37,204 nucleotides of DNA from Corynebacterium lactis (GTDB taxonomy: Bacteria > Actinomycetota > Actinomycetes > Mycobacteriales > Mycobacteriaceae): assembly GCF_900519355.1 (NCBI RefSeq), contig NZ_ULHE01000010.1:1-37204 (forward strand), given 5' to 3'. Positions 18,102 to 26,824 of the stretch are shown piece after piece. The position numbers and the translations under genes are program-made. The notes beneath the pieces were generated by a model that did no database searches, was not told the DNA's origin, and saw only the letters and a list, made by a program, of their open reading frames with translations. Numbering within the stretch: the stretch's first letter is position 1; each line of letters begins with the position of its first letter.

Positions 18102-19135
18102 ATGGCATCAAGGACCGATAACGTCATCGCCTTCCCGGGCGTGCGCGTGGCTGCTGAACCGGCCACGCTCGTTATTGGTGCGTCCCTGGAAGCTGAGCCT
18201 CGGAGCGTGACGCGAGTCTTCGGAATCAATGATCAGATGGACTTGGGGCAGCTCTCCCGGGTCCTCGCCGTCATCTTCGGGTGGCGCGGCAACGTGCCGA
18301 CGAAGTTCCAGGTCCCGGACTCGCGCCCAGGCGCTGGCAGTGCGGTGTCGCCGATACTCGCCGGTCACGCTGGTCGCGCTGGGCGAGCAAGTGTCGGGCG
18401 ACAGGTCTCGGCACCGGTTCCCGCCTCAGTGATGCTCGATGTCCCCGATTCGACCATCATCGCCGAGGTGCTGCAGCGCCCGGCGACAAGCTGCTGTGGC
18501 AGTGGGGCCTGTGGACGCACACGCTGCAGGTCCGCGAGGCCTTCGCCCGCGACGGCTCCACGCCGGACGCCCTGTGCATCGGCGGCTCCGGAACGGTCCA
18601 CGCGCTAGGGGACACCTCCGCCGACGACAACATCGACATCGCCGCCATCAACGAGGAGCTCACCGGCCGCGACTCCATCCAGACGACGCTCGCCGCCACG
18701 CGTGCCGACGTCGTCGACGTCATCGAGCGTTCGGGCGTCTTCGAGTTCATTCCGCTGCTGCAGGCCCTGGACCTGCACCGATCGGAGCCTGGCGCGGTGG
18801 AATTTTCCGGGCCCGAGGGAAGTGACGTCGTCAAGCGGTTGCGGGCCCTGCCCCTGGAACGCGCGCGGGACGACGCGGCCGGGCACGACGCAGCCCTGGT
18901 GAACCTGCTGTGCCTGGCGGCGCTGACCAGCGATGAGTTGCGTCACGACGTCGCGGCGCACGTCATGGAGCAGCTCGGCTGGGTCGGCGACGATGGAATG
19001 CCCCTGAGCGGGGAGGACGTCGAGGCGCTGTGCCCGGCGAGCTGGGGCGAAATGTGCGACCTGGGTCTTTGTGGGGAACACGCGCTGGCCCCGGTTGCCC
19101 GGCTGGACCTGCTGCGCGAGGCGCTGCGGAAGTAG
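18102..19135 (+). CDS. pRiA4b ORF-3-like protein (frame broken)
   Basis: This is a roughly 345-residue protein over two frames. The segment MDLGQLSRVLAVIFGWRG, then GDKLLWQWGLWTHTLQV followed by PDALCIGGSG, resembles the pRiA4b ORF-3-like fold often labelled IS1096 passenger TnpR; the biochemical role of that family is unknown. A C-terminal region (EFIPLLQALDLHR onward) is unassigned. The frame changes near 18482: CGCCCGGCGAC should read with one more G to join EVLQRP to GDKLLWQW. The single-base change in a G/C run matches those in emb and aftA. There are no transposon ends around it. Confidence 0.6.
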
Positions 19136-19211
19136 GGAATTGCGTCCCGGCACAGTGAGGTGGCTCGGGTAAGGCGTGTGTCGGGTGCGCAAAACGATCC
19201 GGCGCGTGCCC

Positions 19212-19217
19212 TACAAT
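19212..19217 (+). promoter_or_regulatory. -10 box for leaderless gtrA-like mRNA
   Basis: TACAAT lies seven bases before the GTG start at 19225. No Shine-Dalgarno is present. Confidence 0.6.
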
Positions 19218-19224
19218 TCCTTTC

Positions 19225-19827
19225 GTGTCAGCCAACGAATTTCCCAGCAGCAACGGCAGCAACGGCCACAGCAGCAGTAACGGCAGCGAGCGCGCCGAGC
19301 GCGTCAACCGCGGGGTCAGCCGCGTCGGTCGTGAATCGGGCGATGCTCCGGGCGTGAGTGATGCCAGTGGCTTCGTCGTCGAGGACTCCGCAGCTGCCCC
19401 GATGGCCACGGACGTGAGGGACGACCACGGTCTGATGGTGCAGATGGTGCGGTTCATCATCTCCGGCGTCATCGCCGCGGTGGTGGACTTTGGGCTGACC
19501 TTCATCATGCTCAACTACTTCGGGGCGACGAACTTCTGGGGCAAGACCGTCGGTTGGATCTTCGGCACGATTACGGCCTACATCATCAACAGTCGCTGGA
19601 CCTTCAAGTCGAAGTCCTCGGCGAAGAAGGTGCTGGCAGTCGCCGTGCTGTATCTCATTACGTACGCGACGCAGGTGGGCATTTTCGCGGCGTTGGAGCC
19701 GTGGCTGTCCGGCAGTCTGGGCTGGGATGTGAAGCTCTCTCAGTTCGGCGCGTTCGTCGTCGCGCAGGGTGTGGCTACCGTAATTAACTTCGTGATTCAG
19801 CGTGTGTTCATCTTCCGTGTGAAATAG
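19225..19827 (+). CDS. GtrA-family membrane protein (Rv3789-like)
   Basis: This 200-residue protein carries the GtrA domain in its C-terminal 130 residues, with four hydrophobic segments (FIISGVIAAVVDFGLTFIML, VGWIFGTITAYIINSRW, VLYLITYATQVGIFAAL, FVVAQGVATVINFVIQ). The first ~75 residues are polar, Ser/Asn/Gly-rich and probably disordered. GtrA proteins are implicated in moving or organising polyprenyl-linked sugars; the mycobacterial homologue Rv3789 sits next to dprE1 and has been linked to arabinan synthesis. It starts at a leaderless GTG and is followed after 18 bases by glfT2, suggesting a shared cell-wall role. Confidence 0.85.
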   Translation: MSANEFPSSNGSNGHSSSNGSERAERVNRGVSRVGRESGDAPGVSDASGFVVEDSAAAPMATDVRDDHGLMVQMVRFIISGVIAAVVDFGLTFIMLNYFGATNFWGKTVGWIFGTITAYIINSRWTFKSKSSAKKVLAVAVLYLITYATQVGIFAALEPWLSGSLGWDVKLSQFGAFVVAQGVATVINFVIQRVFIFRVK

Positions 19828-19832
19828 CGCGA

Positions 19833-19838
19833 TAACCT
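19833..19838 (+). promoter_or_regulatory. -10 box for glfT2
   Basis: TAACCT lies seven bases before GTG 19846. The seven intervening bases, GGAGAGC, could also serve as a ribosome site on a transcript from the gtrA promoter, so both leaderless and SD-led translation are possible. Confidence 0.5.
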
Positions 19839-19845
19839 GGAGAGC

Positions 19846-21789
19846 GTGACTTCGACTGCTCTGAACCAGGAAAATGCTCAGGCGAGCGCCGCGCCCAACA
19901 CGGCTGCCGGCAAGCCTGCTGACGGTGACATGCTGACCATCCAGCGAGTGCTCTTCGCACCGCCCGCGGACTGGGTCGAGCCGGAGCTGTATTACCGCGT
20001 CGAGGGAGCGGGCGCCTACGACGGCTCTGTTCGCGCCTCGCGCAACTCCATTACGCTAGGCCGCCACACGATTGTGCGCACCGATACGTACTTCGGTCGT
20101 TTCCGCGCCTCCTACTGGCAGCGCTGGACCTCCCTGAAGCAGGTCGAGATTCGCGCCCGCGTCGTCGGCTCCGCCCGCGTGCTGGCTTACACCGAGGACA
20201 TCGGAGGGCACCTGCGACTGGAGGACTCCTGGGCCTCCGGCGGCTCCGACGCCGACGGTAACTGGACAGGCGATGCCTCGCCGATGGCCGGCTCCGCGAA
20301 CGAGGAGGTCCGCCTGACGGTGCCGCTCGACCGCTTCGCTGACGGCGGCGCAATTCACCTGCGCTTCGACACCGAGGACGCAGGCGCCAAGATCTCGGAT
20401 GTCCGCTACGTCGTGCCGCGTTCCGCGATCAAGCGCGATCTGCCCACCGACCTGGTCATTTGCTCTTATAATCGCCCGGTCGACTGTGCCCGCACCGTCG
20501 CGACGCTGGCCGAGGACCTGCCCGCCCTGGAGCGCGTGCGCACCATCCGCGTTGTCGATCAGGGCGACCAGCACCCGGCTGACGAGGCGGACTTCGCCCG
20601 CGCGCAGGAAATCCTGGGCGAGCGCCTGAACGTCGTCCACCAGCCGAACCTGGGCGGTGCCGGTGGATTCTCCCGTGGCATGCGCGATGCCACCGCCGCG
20701 GGCGAGTGCATGGTGCTGCTCACCGACGACGACATTCGTCCCGAGCCCGAGACCACCCTGCGCCTGTCCGCCCTGGCTGTGTGCGCGGAAAAGCCGATGC
20801 TGCTCGGCGCCCAGATGCTCTTCCTCTACAACCCGACCAGCCTCTTCCGCACCGGCGAGACCTACGATTGGAAGTCTCTGACGGTGAAGGAGAACGACTG
20901 GAAGTTCGGCAAGGCGGACGTCGATGTGCGCAAGCACCACCAGCTGCGCCGCCTGGGCGTCGACTACAACGCCTGGTGGACCTGTCTGGTGCCCTCCGAG
21001 GTCATCGAGAAGATTGGCCTGGCGCTGCCCCTGTTCTTCCAGTACGACGACATCGACTACGGCTTCCGCGCCGCGAAGGCCGGCTACCCCACGGACACCA
21101 TCCCGGGTGCCGCCGTGTGGCACGCCGACTTCTACTGGAAGGACATCGAAAACGCCGCCCAGTACTTCGGCCTGCGCAACGCGCTGATCGCCGCCACCAT
21201 GCACGGGGATGTCTCCGCGAAGGACATGGTCAACGTCGCTTCACGACGAATCCTCTCTAACCTGGTGTCGATGCGGTATGGCCTGGCGTGGACCCAGATG
21301 GAGGCGGTCCGCGACCTGCTGAAGGGCCCGGAGGTCCTGGCCAACGCATCCCAGGGCGACTTCGCCCGCATCGGCGCCGGCCGCGCGAAGTTCCCGGAGA
21401 CGAAGCTGCTCCCGCTGCACAAGATGCCGGGTGGACTGAACCCGGTGCGCCCGCCGTCGCACGAGATTTCCAGCGAGAATAAGACCCTGGCCAAGCGCTT
21501 CGCGTACTCGAAGCTCGGTAAGAAGCGCCCCGGCCCGGTGGCCGTGGCCTTCGAGGATTCCTTCTGGTGGCACATCTCCACCTTCGACGACGTGTGGGTG
21601 ACCGACGCGTCCCAGAACGGTGTGCGCCACCTCGTCCGTGACCTGGAGAAGGAAAAGTCCATGCGTATCGAGGCCCTCGGCCTGATGCGTGAGCTGAACT
21701 CCAAGTGGGACGAGATCTCCGAGCAGTGGCGCGCCGCCGTGCCGTCGCTGACCAGCAAGGAAAACTGGGAGAAGTTCTTTAGCGCATAA
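19846..21789 (+). CDS. glfT2: GlfT2, polymerising galactofuranosyltransferase
   Basis: This 647-residue GT2 enzyme polymerises galactan from UDP-galactofuranose with alternating beta-1,5 and beta-1,6 links at the inner face of the membrane. An N-terminal beta-rich domain (to about 200) precedes a GT-A domain: ICSYNRPVDC, NLGGAGGFSRG, the metal-binding DDD (294-296) in LLTDDDIRPEP, the catalytic-base region FQYDDIDYGFR (Asp401-Asp402), and His426 in AVWHADFYWKD. A helical C-terminal domain follows. The length agrees with mycobacterial GlfT2. It probably acts after GlfT1, encoded at 24806-25905. Confidence 0.96.
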   Translation: MTSTALNQENAQASAAPNTAAGKPADGDMLTIQRVLFAPPADWVEPELYYRVEGAGAYDGSVRASRNSITLGRHTIVRTDTYFGRFRASYWQRWTSLKQVEIRARVVGSARVLAYTEDIGGHLRLEDSWASGGSDADGNWTGDASPMAGSANEEVRLTVPLDRFADGGAIHLRFDTEDAGAKISDVRYVVPRSAIKRDLPTDLVICSYNRPVDCARTVATLAEDLPALERVRTIRVVDQGDQHPADEADFARAQEILGERLNVVHQPNLGGAGGFSRGMRDATAAGECMVLLTDDDIRPEPETTLRLSALAVCAEKPMLLGAQMLFLYNPTSLFRTGETYDWKSLTVKENDWKFGKADVDVRKHHQLRRLGVDYNAWWTCLVPSEVIEKIGLALPLFFQYDDIDYGFRAAKAGYPTDTIPGAAVWHADFYWKDIENAAQYFGLRNALIAATMHGDVSAKDMVNVASRRILSNLVSMRYGLAWTQMEAVRDLLKGPEVLANASQGDFARIGAGRAKFPETKLLPLHKMPGGLNPVRPPSHEISSENKTLAKRFAYSKLGKKRPGPVAVAFEDSFWWHISTFDDVWVTDASQNGVRHLVRDLEKEKSMRIEALGLMRELNSKWDEISEQWRAAVPSLTSKENWEKFFSA

Positions 21790-21823
21790 GGGGGCCGCGG
21801 CTAAGGCATAAGGGGGCCGCGGC
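21784..21823. repeat. 18-bp direct duplication spanning the glfT2 stop
   Basis: GCATAAGGGGGCCGCGGC at 21784-21801 is repeated exactly at 21806-21823 (period 22). The first copy includes the glfT2 stop codon. This looks like a recent local slippage duplication. Confidence 0.7.
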
Positions 21824-21954
21824 GGCCGGCTTACCCCCGCGCGAGTGGTCGCTGGCGCGGGGTCAGCGGTTGTTCGTGTTTAATCCGATTAAAGAAGGAT
21901 TAAAGACGCTATTTGGGCGAAGAATCGACCCCGTCCCCTGGAGATTTACCGACC

Positions 21955-23184
21955 GTGACAAACCCCGCGCCTCAGAACAGCCTCGCGCCAAAGTCGGCCC
22001 CAAATCCGGCGGACAAGACCCGCAAGCAGCTCATTGCAATCATCGTCTTGTTGGTGCTGATCATTGCGATGTTCGGAGTGATCCTGACGCTCAAGGTCTC
22101 CCGCGACCGAGCAGGCGTCGCCGCTGAGCAGGGGGCTTCGTCGACAAGCGGAGGTGGCGCGGCGGCGGGGAACGGTGCCTCGGAGGAGACCGTCAAGAAG
22201 GTCGTGACGGTCTACAAGGAGGTGCTGGCGAACCCGAACCCCAGCGTGCGAAGCAGCGAGTTTTCCGTCGCGCCGCTCGAGATTGGGGCGGAAACGTCCT
22301 ACGCACTGGTGGACCTCAACTCCGATTGCGTGCCTGAGCTGCTGCTCAACTACGGTCCGCAGCCGCCGCTGCACGAGATTTCCGTGGTCGGTATTTTCGG
22401 CGTCGACGATGCCGGGCAGAAGGTTGACTTCGGCAAGCTCTATCACGATGGTGTTGCCGGCGCGGGCGGCGCTCGCTTCTCGCTCCAGCAGGCAGACGAC
22501 GGCCGCGGCCTGTTGTATCACTACGGAAGTGCGCGCGACCCGCACACCATGAGGATCACCCGCGATGGTTCGCAGATTTCAGAGGCCCCCGATTCCGCCA
22601 CTGGCCAGCAGATTTCCTGGACGCCCTCCGGGGATACGAATCCGCTGGACCAGCTCGGCACGTCGCCCAACTGCGAAGGCGCGGGTTCGGGTTCTTCGGG
22701 CAGCGGTGGGCAGCCGCTTGCCGACGGCCCGAACCCCACCGCGGGCGCAGGCGCCTCGGGCAGGGGTGGCGGCGCGGGTGCGGGTTCGGGTGCAAACACC
22801 GTGGGTAACTCGATGTACGACACCCAAAAGCCCGCGGACGAGTCGCAGCGTTACGTGACACAGACGGTCACCGGTACTGTGAAGATCTTCCAGACGCAGG
22901 AAGAAGTGCTCGCATTCGAGCAGCGGGCGAACCCGAATCCGGGTACGAGCAAGGGGCCATTCGCCGTCCTTATCCTGGACCAACCGAAGGAAGTCACCGC
23001 CTATCTCGCGGGTGGCGAGCGCCGTCTTGAGACAAGGACCGTGAAGAAAGTCGTGGTGAACCCGGACAACTACACCGACGGGCAGAGGGTGACCATCTCC
23101 TTCATCCCGGACGAGACGCAGTGGCCGTCTAGCCCTGATGTTCCAGGTGGCCTCCGCGTAGAGGACATTCCTTACCGGGGATAG
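21955..23184 (+). CDS. Membrane-anchored extracytoplasmic protein of unknown function
   Basis: This is a 409-residue protein from the GTG at 21955. A Pro/Ala-rich cytoplasmic N-terminus precedes one TM helix (IAIIVLLVLIIAMFGVILTL, about residues 27-46). A globular outer domain follows (VDLNSDCVPELLLNYGP resembles calcium-binding or VCBS-like surface repeats, unconfirmed), then a Gly/Ser/Ala linker rich in GSGSSGSGG, and a second domain ending VEDIPYRG. I do not recognise a named family. GGAG lies about 11 bases before GTG. It follows glfT2 by 165 bases, and an envelope role is inferred only from topology. The repeated 11-mer falls in the linker. Confidence 0.75.
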   Translation: MTNPAPQNSLAPKSAPNPADKTRKQLIAIIVLLVLIIAMFGVILTLKVSRDRAGVAAEQGASSTSGGGAAAGNGASEETVKKVVTVYKEVLANPNPSVRSSEFSVAPLEIGAETSYALVDLNSDCVPELLLNYGPQPPLHEISVVGIFGVDDAGQKVDFGKLYHDGVAGAGGARFSLQQADDGRGLLYHYGSARDPHTMRITRDGSQISEAPDSATGQQISWTPSGDTNPLDQLGTSPNCEGAGSGSSGSGGQPLADGPNPTAGAGASGRGGGAGAGSGANTVGNSMYDTQKPADESQRYVTQTVTGTVKIFQTQEEVLAFEQRANPNPGTSKGPFAVLILDQPKEVTAYLAGGERRLETRTVKKVVVNPDNYTDGQRVTISFIPDETQWPSSPDVPGGLRVEDIPYRG

Positions 23185-23228
23185 GCGCGGTTTCTGCCCG
23201 CGCCACAGGCGTTACGGCATGGGGCAGG

Positions 23229-23255
23229 TTATCCACACCCGCGGAATTGTCCACA
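23229..23255 (+). promoter_or_regulatory. Two DnaA-box-like nonamers
   Basis: TTATCCACA (23229-23237), the classical DnaA box, and TTGTCCACA (23247-23255), the form common in high-GC actinobacteria, are in the same orientation 18 bp apart. They lie in the gap upstream of the 23355 gene. They could titrate DnaA or regulate that gene. There is no dnaA/dnaN context, so this is not an oriC call. Confidence 0.5.
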
Positions 23256-23354
23256 GGCACGGGGCGCCGCGGGCGGATTCGGCGCGCCGGGCAAGCGATG
23301 GTGGGGCATAAATGAGGCAACTGAACGTCGATTGGGGGAGCGTCGTCAAGCCTC

Positions 23355-24524
23355 ATGAGTACCTGGAAGCTCGATGCTGATGGGCTGATCCGTGCCGTTG
23401 ATCAGGCCACTAGAACGCACCCGTGCGAGTACGTGGTGGCGTCGGCAAGCGGGATAAGCCTGGGGGAGGCCGTGGGGCCGAACGTGGTGCGGGGAGTCAG
23501 CGCCGAAAAGGGGTTGATTCGTTTGGCCTACGGCGTCTATCTGGGGGCAGGCCAGTGGAACACCATGTCGGCCGCGCAGCGATACGTGACCCAGGTGAAA
23601 GCCCTGGTCAAGCGCGGGTCTTCGGCCATTATTACAGGGGAGGCGGCGGCAGCTTTTCACGGATTGCCATTGCTGCTTCGGGAGGCATCGATTCCTCTGG
23701 CTAATTCCGGATTGCGAGCACGTGAAGGGCACAGTTCCGGGGATGGTGGTGCTTGGAATCCGCGTGTTCGCCGCGTCGGAAATAACATTCTGCCTGGTCA
23801 TGTGGTCGAAATTGAAGGCAGACGCGTGACCGATGTGCCGAAGTCAGTCATCGATATTTGCCGAACGGCGGCCTCCGAGAACGGGATTATCGCCGCCGAT
23901 GCGGCCCTGCGCGAATGGTGTACTCGCGCTGAGCTGCATGAAGTCCTCGATGCCTACCCGCGTTCGCGTGGGAACCGCCTTGCCCGCTCCATACTCGCGA
24001 CGGCGACTGGCCGCTCCGAGTCGATCGGTGAGTCTCTCACAAAGAAATGTGTTCTCGACTCGGGCATCGCATCGCTTGACGACGGCCCCTGCGCCCTCCT
24101 GCAGCAGGTGGAATTTTACGATTCGCGGGGCTTCGTGGGCCGGGTCGACTTCTTTGTGCCTGAGCTAAATCTTGTTATCGAATTCGATGGGGCCACGAAG
24201 TACTCGGCGGGGTCTGCCGTTGCAACCGAGGAGATCTTGGTGCGCGAGCAAGCGCGGGAGAAGAGACTGAAGAATATGAACCTCGATGTGCTCCGCCTCT
24301 GCTGGGCGGATGTAGTCAATGGTGCATGTATCGAGTATCTGAGGGAATTCGGAATCCGCCAGTCGGAGAGAATCCGTGCGGGTGGTCTCGTTTTCACTGC
24401 CGAATGCGGGCGCTTCCGGGAAGCACAGTTACCGTTTAAGGTTCGGGCCCTGCGTCAGCGGCGGATAGATTTGCGTACTGAACGGCGTCGTGGACTCAGC
24501 ACTGCACCTGATGGCACGCTGTAG
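23355..24524 (+). CDS. AbiEi-like antitoxin/DUF559 endonuclease-fold protein
   Basis: This is a 389-residue protein. The N-terminal part (SAEKGLIRLAYGVYLG, ITGEAAAAFHGLPLL) resembles the winged-helix AbiEi-type antitoxin domain found in many actinobacterial proteins. The C-terminal part has a Vsr/DUF559 PD-(D/E)xK-like core, GRVDFFVPELNLVIEFDG, followed by REQAREKRLKNMNLDVLRLCWADV. No AbiEii-type nucleotidyltransferase partner is adjacent, so a toxin-antitoxin role is not supported. Codon use is less GC-biased than in its neighbours. Its last codons (APDGTL) and stop overlap the outer arm of a nested palindromic element, so the present C-terminus may have been set by that element. Confidence 0.7.
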   Translation: MSTWKLDADGLIRAVDQATRTHPCEYVVASASGISLGEAVGPNVVRGVSAEKGLIRLAYGVYLGAGQWNTMSAAQRYVTQVKALVKRGSSAIITGEAAAAFHGLPLLLREASIPLANSGLRAREGHSSGDGGAWNPRVRRVGNNILPGHVVEIEGRRVTDVPKSVIDICRTAASENGIIAADAALREWCTRAELHEVLDAYPRSRGNRLARSILATATGRSESIGESLTKKCVLDSGIASLDDGPCALLQQVEFYDSRGFVGRVDFFVPELNLVIEFDGATKYSAGSAVATEEILVREQAREKRLKNMNLDVLRLCWADVVNGACIEYLREFGIRQSERIRAGGLVFTAECGRFREAQLPFKVRALRQRRIDLRTERRRGLSTAPDGTL

Positions 24525-24627
24525 CCCTTGGTCTTCCACCTGATGGCAAGGAGTAATGGTTGTGGCACGCTGCAGCGCACCATAACCATGATCCCCTGCC
24601 ATCAGGTGAACACCGTGCCATTAGGTG
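24505..24627. repeat. Nested palindromic element, copy 1
   Basis: The inner 72-bp palindrome (24537-24608) begins CACCTGATGGCA and ends TGCCATCAGGTG. Its inner stem runs from ATGGTTGTGG to CCATAACCAT around GCTGCAGC. An outer arm pair flanks it: CACCTGATGGCAC (24505-24517) and GTGCCATTAGGTG (24615-24627). It is related, in opposite orientation, to the element at 30759-30830. The outer left arm lies inside the end of the preceding CDS. Confidence 0.85.
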
Positions 24628-24651
24628 AGGCGGCGCACGACAAAAGGGCGG

Positions 24652-24692
24652 GTCAAAAGAGCTTGGAATAAGTCAAAAAGTGCTTGGAATAG
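24652..24692. repeat. Two 20-21-bp direct repeats
   Basis: GTCAAAAGAGCTTGGAATAA (24652-24671) is followed directly by a near copy at 24672-24692 with the same CTTGGAATA ending. They lie between the palindromic element and the 28-bp tandem repeat. Confidence 0.6.
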
Positions 24693-24722
24693 AAGGCGTC
24701 CAGCCAGCCGAACCCAGCCGAA

Positions 24723-24793
24723 CCCTCCGAACCAGCCAAACCCAGCCCACCCCTCCGAACCAGCCAAACCCAGCCCACCCCTCCGAACCAGCC
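24723..24793. repeat. 28-bp tandem repeat (about 2.5 units)
   Basis: Units starting CCCTCCGAACCAGCC begin at 24723, 24751 and 24779. The 28-bp period is not a multiple of three. The glfT1 frame runs through them only because of a probable frame break upstream, so they are best read as intergenic. Confidence 0.65.
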
Positions 24794-24805
24794 TGAGAAC
24801 GCGAC

Positions 24806-25905
24806 CTACTTACCCGGGTCGAAGCGCTCGAAATTCTCCGCGCGCCCTGGCGCAGGAGCTTGAACCACCTGTAGAAACCGCGCACATCCTTGCGCTGGAC
24901 CAGGAAGAACCAGCCGAATCGCAGGAATTCCTGGGGAAGCAGCTTCCGCATTCCCGGCTGGCTCATCAGGTAGCCGCGGTTGCGGTAGGTGAAGTAGCGC
25001 TTGAAGTCGTCCGCCGGGTACTGGGTGTGCATCTTTCCACCGAGGATCGGCAAGAATTCACCGGATCCGGATGGGTGCAGGTAGGCCGTCGTCAGGCAGG
25101 TGCCGAAACGCAGCCCGGAGCGGGCGAGGCGCCGGTGGAACTCGACCTCGTCGCCGCGGATGAACAGGCGGTAGTCCGGCACGCCGATCTTTTCCAGGGA
25201 CTTTGCGCTGAACAGGGCGCCATTGAACAGCGACGCGATGCCCGGCAGCAGGTCGTGCGAGGCGTCGATGGTTTCGAGGTCCTCGGGCAGATCATGGCCC
25301 GTGGCGGCCTCCTGGTCGCCGAAGTTTGTGAACCACAGCTCCCCGGCGTCGTCCCGCACCAGCGGCAGCTTCGGGTTCACGCCGTCCTCGAAGAGCTCCT
25401 CGCGCATGCGGCGCCACACCAGGCCTCGGCGCAGCGGGAACGCCAGGCGGGTCGGCGTTTTGATGTCGCACACAATCGGCGACACCGCATCGAGCTGGTG
25501 GCGGCGCGCGCAGTGGTGCAGCTCCTCCAGCACGTGGGCGTCCTCGGGGCGGCCGTCGTCGTCGGCGCACCAGATCCAGTCGGCACCGAGCGTCAGTGCG
25601 GTCAGCATACCCAGCGCGAATCCGCCCGCACCGCCGAGGTTGGTCTTCGAGCCGATGTAGTGCACCTCGACGCCGGCCTCAGCGCCGGCGCCCTCCGCCA
25701 GCTCCTTCACCCGCGGGTCGTCCCCGTTATCCACGATGACCAGCCACTTCGGCCGCTGCGTCTGTCCCGTGACAATGGGCAACGAGTGGCGAAGGTCCTC
25801 GACCCGGTTGTGCGTCACCACAATCGCGGCGGTCTCCACGCTTGTCGCCCCTGCCTGATGCGCCTGCACGCCCAGGTTATCGCTGTTGCTCACTTCGTTC
25901 TCCAT
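24806..25905 (-). CDS. glfT1: GlfT1, galactan-initiating galactofuranosyltransferase
   Basis: This GT2-family enzyme adds the first galactofuranose units to the decaprenyl-linked rhamnosyl-GlcNAc primer. It shows AAIVVTHNRVEDL, NLGGAGGF (about 89-96), DDD at 115-117 in WCADDDGRPED, and IRGDEVEFHRR. As sequenced the frame runs on to 24673 through tandem repeats, giving 410 residues with an implausible Trp/Gly/Ser tail. In the next frame FERFDPGK and a stop at 24806 follow exactly where the family protein should end, so a one-base loss near 24838-24850 is likely. ATG 25905 is used; a GTG at 25893 with GGAG just upstream is an alternative. It follows wzt and wzm, as in mycobacteria. Confidence 0.88.
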
Positions 25906-26002
25906 TGAGGAATGTCCTGACTGTGTGCCCTGTCTGGCCTGTCTTATTCATCTTTGCACGCCCGCCCGCTCGCTTGCCGACGGCGCCCGCGTCCCCGCGC
26001 CC

Positions 26003-26785
26003 TTAGCGGCGCTGCGCCAGTACCTTGCGCACGTTATCCGCGGCCTCTTTTCCTTCGTAGGCCTCAACAACCTCGTCGACGAGGCCCGCCTGGCGGACGG
26101 TGCCGTGGTCGATCCACAGTGCGGTGTCGCACAGTTGCGCCAGGAATCCGTTGGAGTGCGAGGCGAATACCAGCAGGCCGGAGCGCTCGACGAGTTGCGT
26201 GAGCCTTGTTCGTGCCTTGGCCATGAAGGCGGCGTCGACGGCGCCGATGCCTTCGTCGAGAAGCAGGATTTCGGGCTCGATGGAGGTGACCACGCCGAGG
26301 GCGAGGCGCACGCGCATGCCGGTGGAGTAGGTGCGCAGCGGCATGTGCAGGTAGTCGCCGAGCTCGGTGAAGTCGGCGATTTCGTCGAGCTTGTCCTTCA
26401 TCTGCTTGCGGGTCTGGCCGAGGAAGAGCCCGCGGATGATGATGTTCTCCATGCCGGAGATCTCCGGGTCCATGCCGACGCCCAGGTCGAAGACGGGGGC
26501 GACGCGGCCTCGGACGTCGGCGGCGCCGCGGGTGGGCTCGTAGATGCCCGAGAGCAGGCGCAGCAGCGTGGACTTTCCGGCGCCGTTGTGGCCGACCAGG
26601 CCGACGCGGTCGCCCTCGCGCAGGTGGATGTTGATGTCTTTGAGCGCCTCGACGACGACCACGTTGGAGTCGTTGCGGCCAATCGCTCCGCCGGCGGCTC
26701 CCAGAAACGCCTTCTTCATCGAGCGGGACTTCGCGTCGAAGATGGGGAAGTCCACGCAGGCGTTGTACGTGTCAATGCTGACCAT
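26003..26785 (-). CDS. wzt: Wzt-type ABC transporter ATP-binding protein (galactan export)
   Basis: This 260-residue ATPase belongs to the polysaccharide-export ABC class (RfbE/TagH-like; Rv3781 homologue). Walker A is GHNGAGKST (65-73), the signature motif is YSTGMRVRL (about 153-161), and Walker B is ILLLDEGIGAVD (about 173-184), with the switch His in FASHS. It lacks the C-terminal carbohydrate-binding extension of some O-antigen Wzt proteins. The start ATG has AGGAAAGGAA upstream. It lies 39 bases after wzm. With Wzm it probably flips lipid-linked galactan outward. Confidence 0.92.
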   Translation of the reverse strand: MVSIDTYNACVDFPIFDAKSRSMKKAFLGAAGGAIGRNDSNVVVVEALKDINIHLREGDRVGLVGHNGAGKSTLLRLLSGIYEPTRGAADVRGRVAPVFDLGVGMDPEISGMENIIIRGLFLGQTRKQMKDKLDEIADFTELGDYLHMPLRTYSTGMRVRLALGVVTSIEPEILLLDEGIGAVDAAFMAKARTRLTQLVERSGLLVFASHSNGFLAQLCDTALWIDHGTVRQAGLVDEVVEAYEGKEAADNVRKVLAQRR

Positions 26786-26824
26786 GTCTGAAGTTTCCTT
26801 TCCTCTAGATCGGCTAGAGACCGG

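Noticed and set aside
23229..23255. Chromosomal origin
   Set aside because: Only two DnaA boxes, no AT-rich unwinding region, and no dnaA or dnaN nearby.
23355..24524. Type IV toxin-antitoxin (AbiE) operon
   Set aside because: Only an AbiEi-like N-terminal domain is seen; no AbiEii toxin gene is adjacent.
24505..24627. CRISPR array
   Set aside because: The repeats are nested inverted arms of one palindrome, without regular spacers or cas genes.
24625..25908. 427-residue plus-strand frame over glfT1
   Set aside because: Antisense to glfT1 and starting in tandem repeats; composition typical of a shadow frame.
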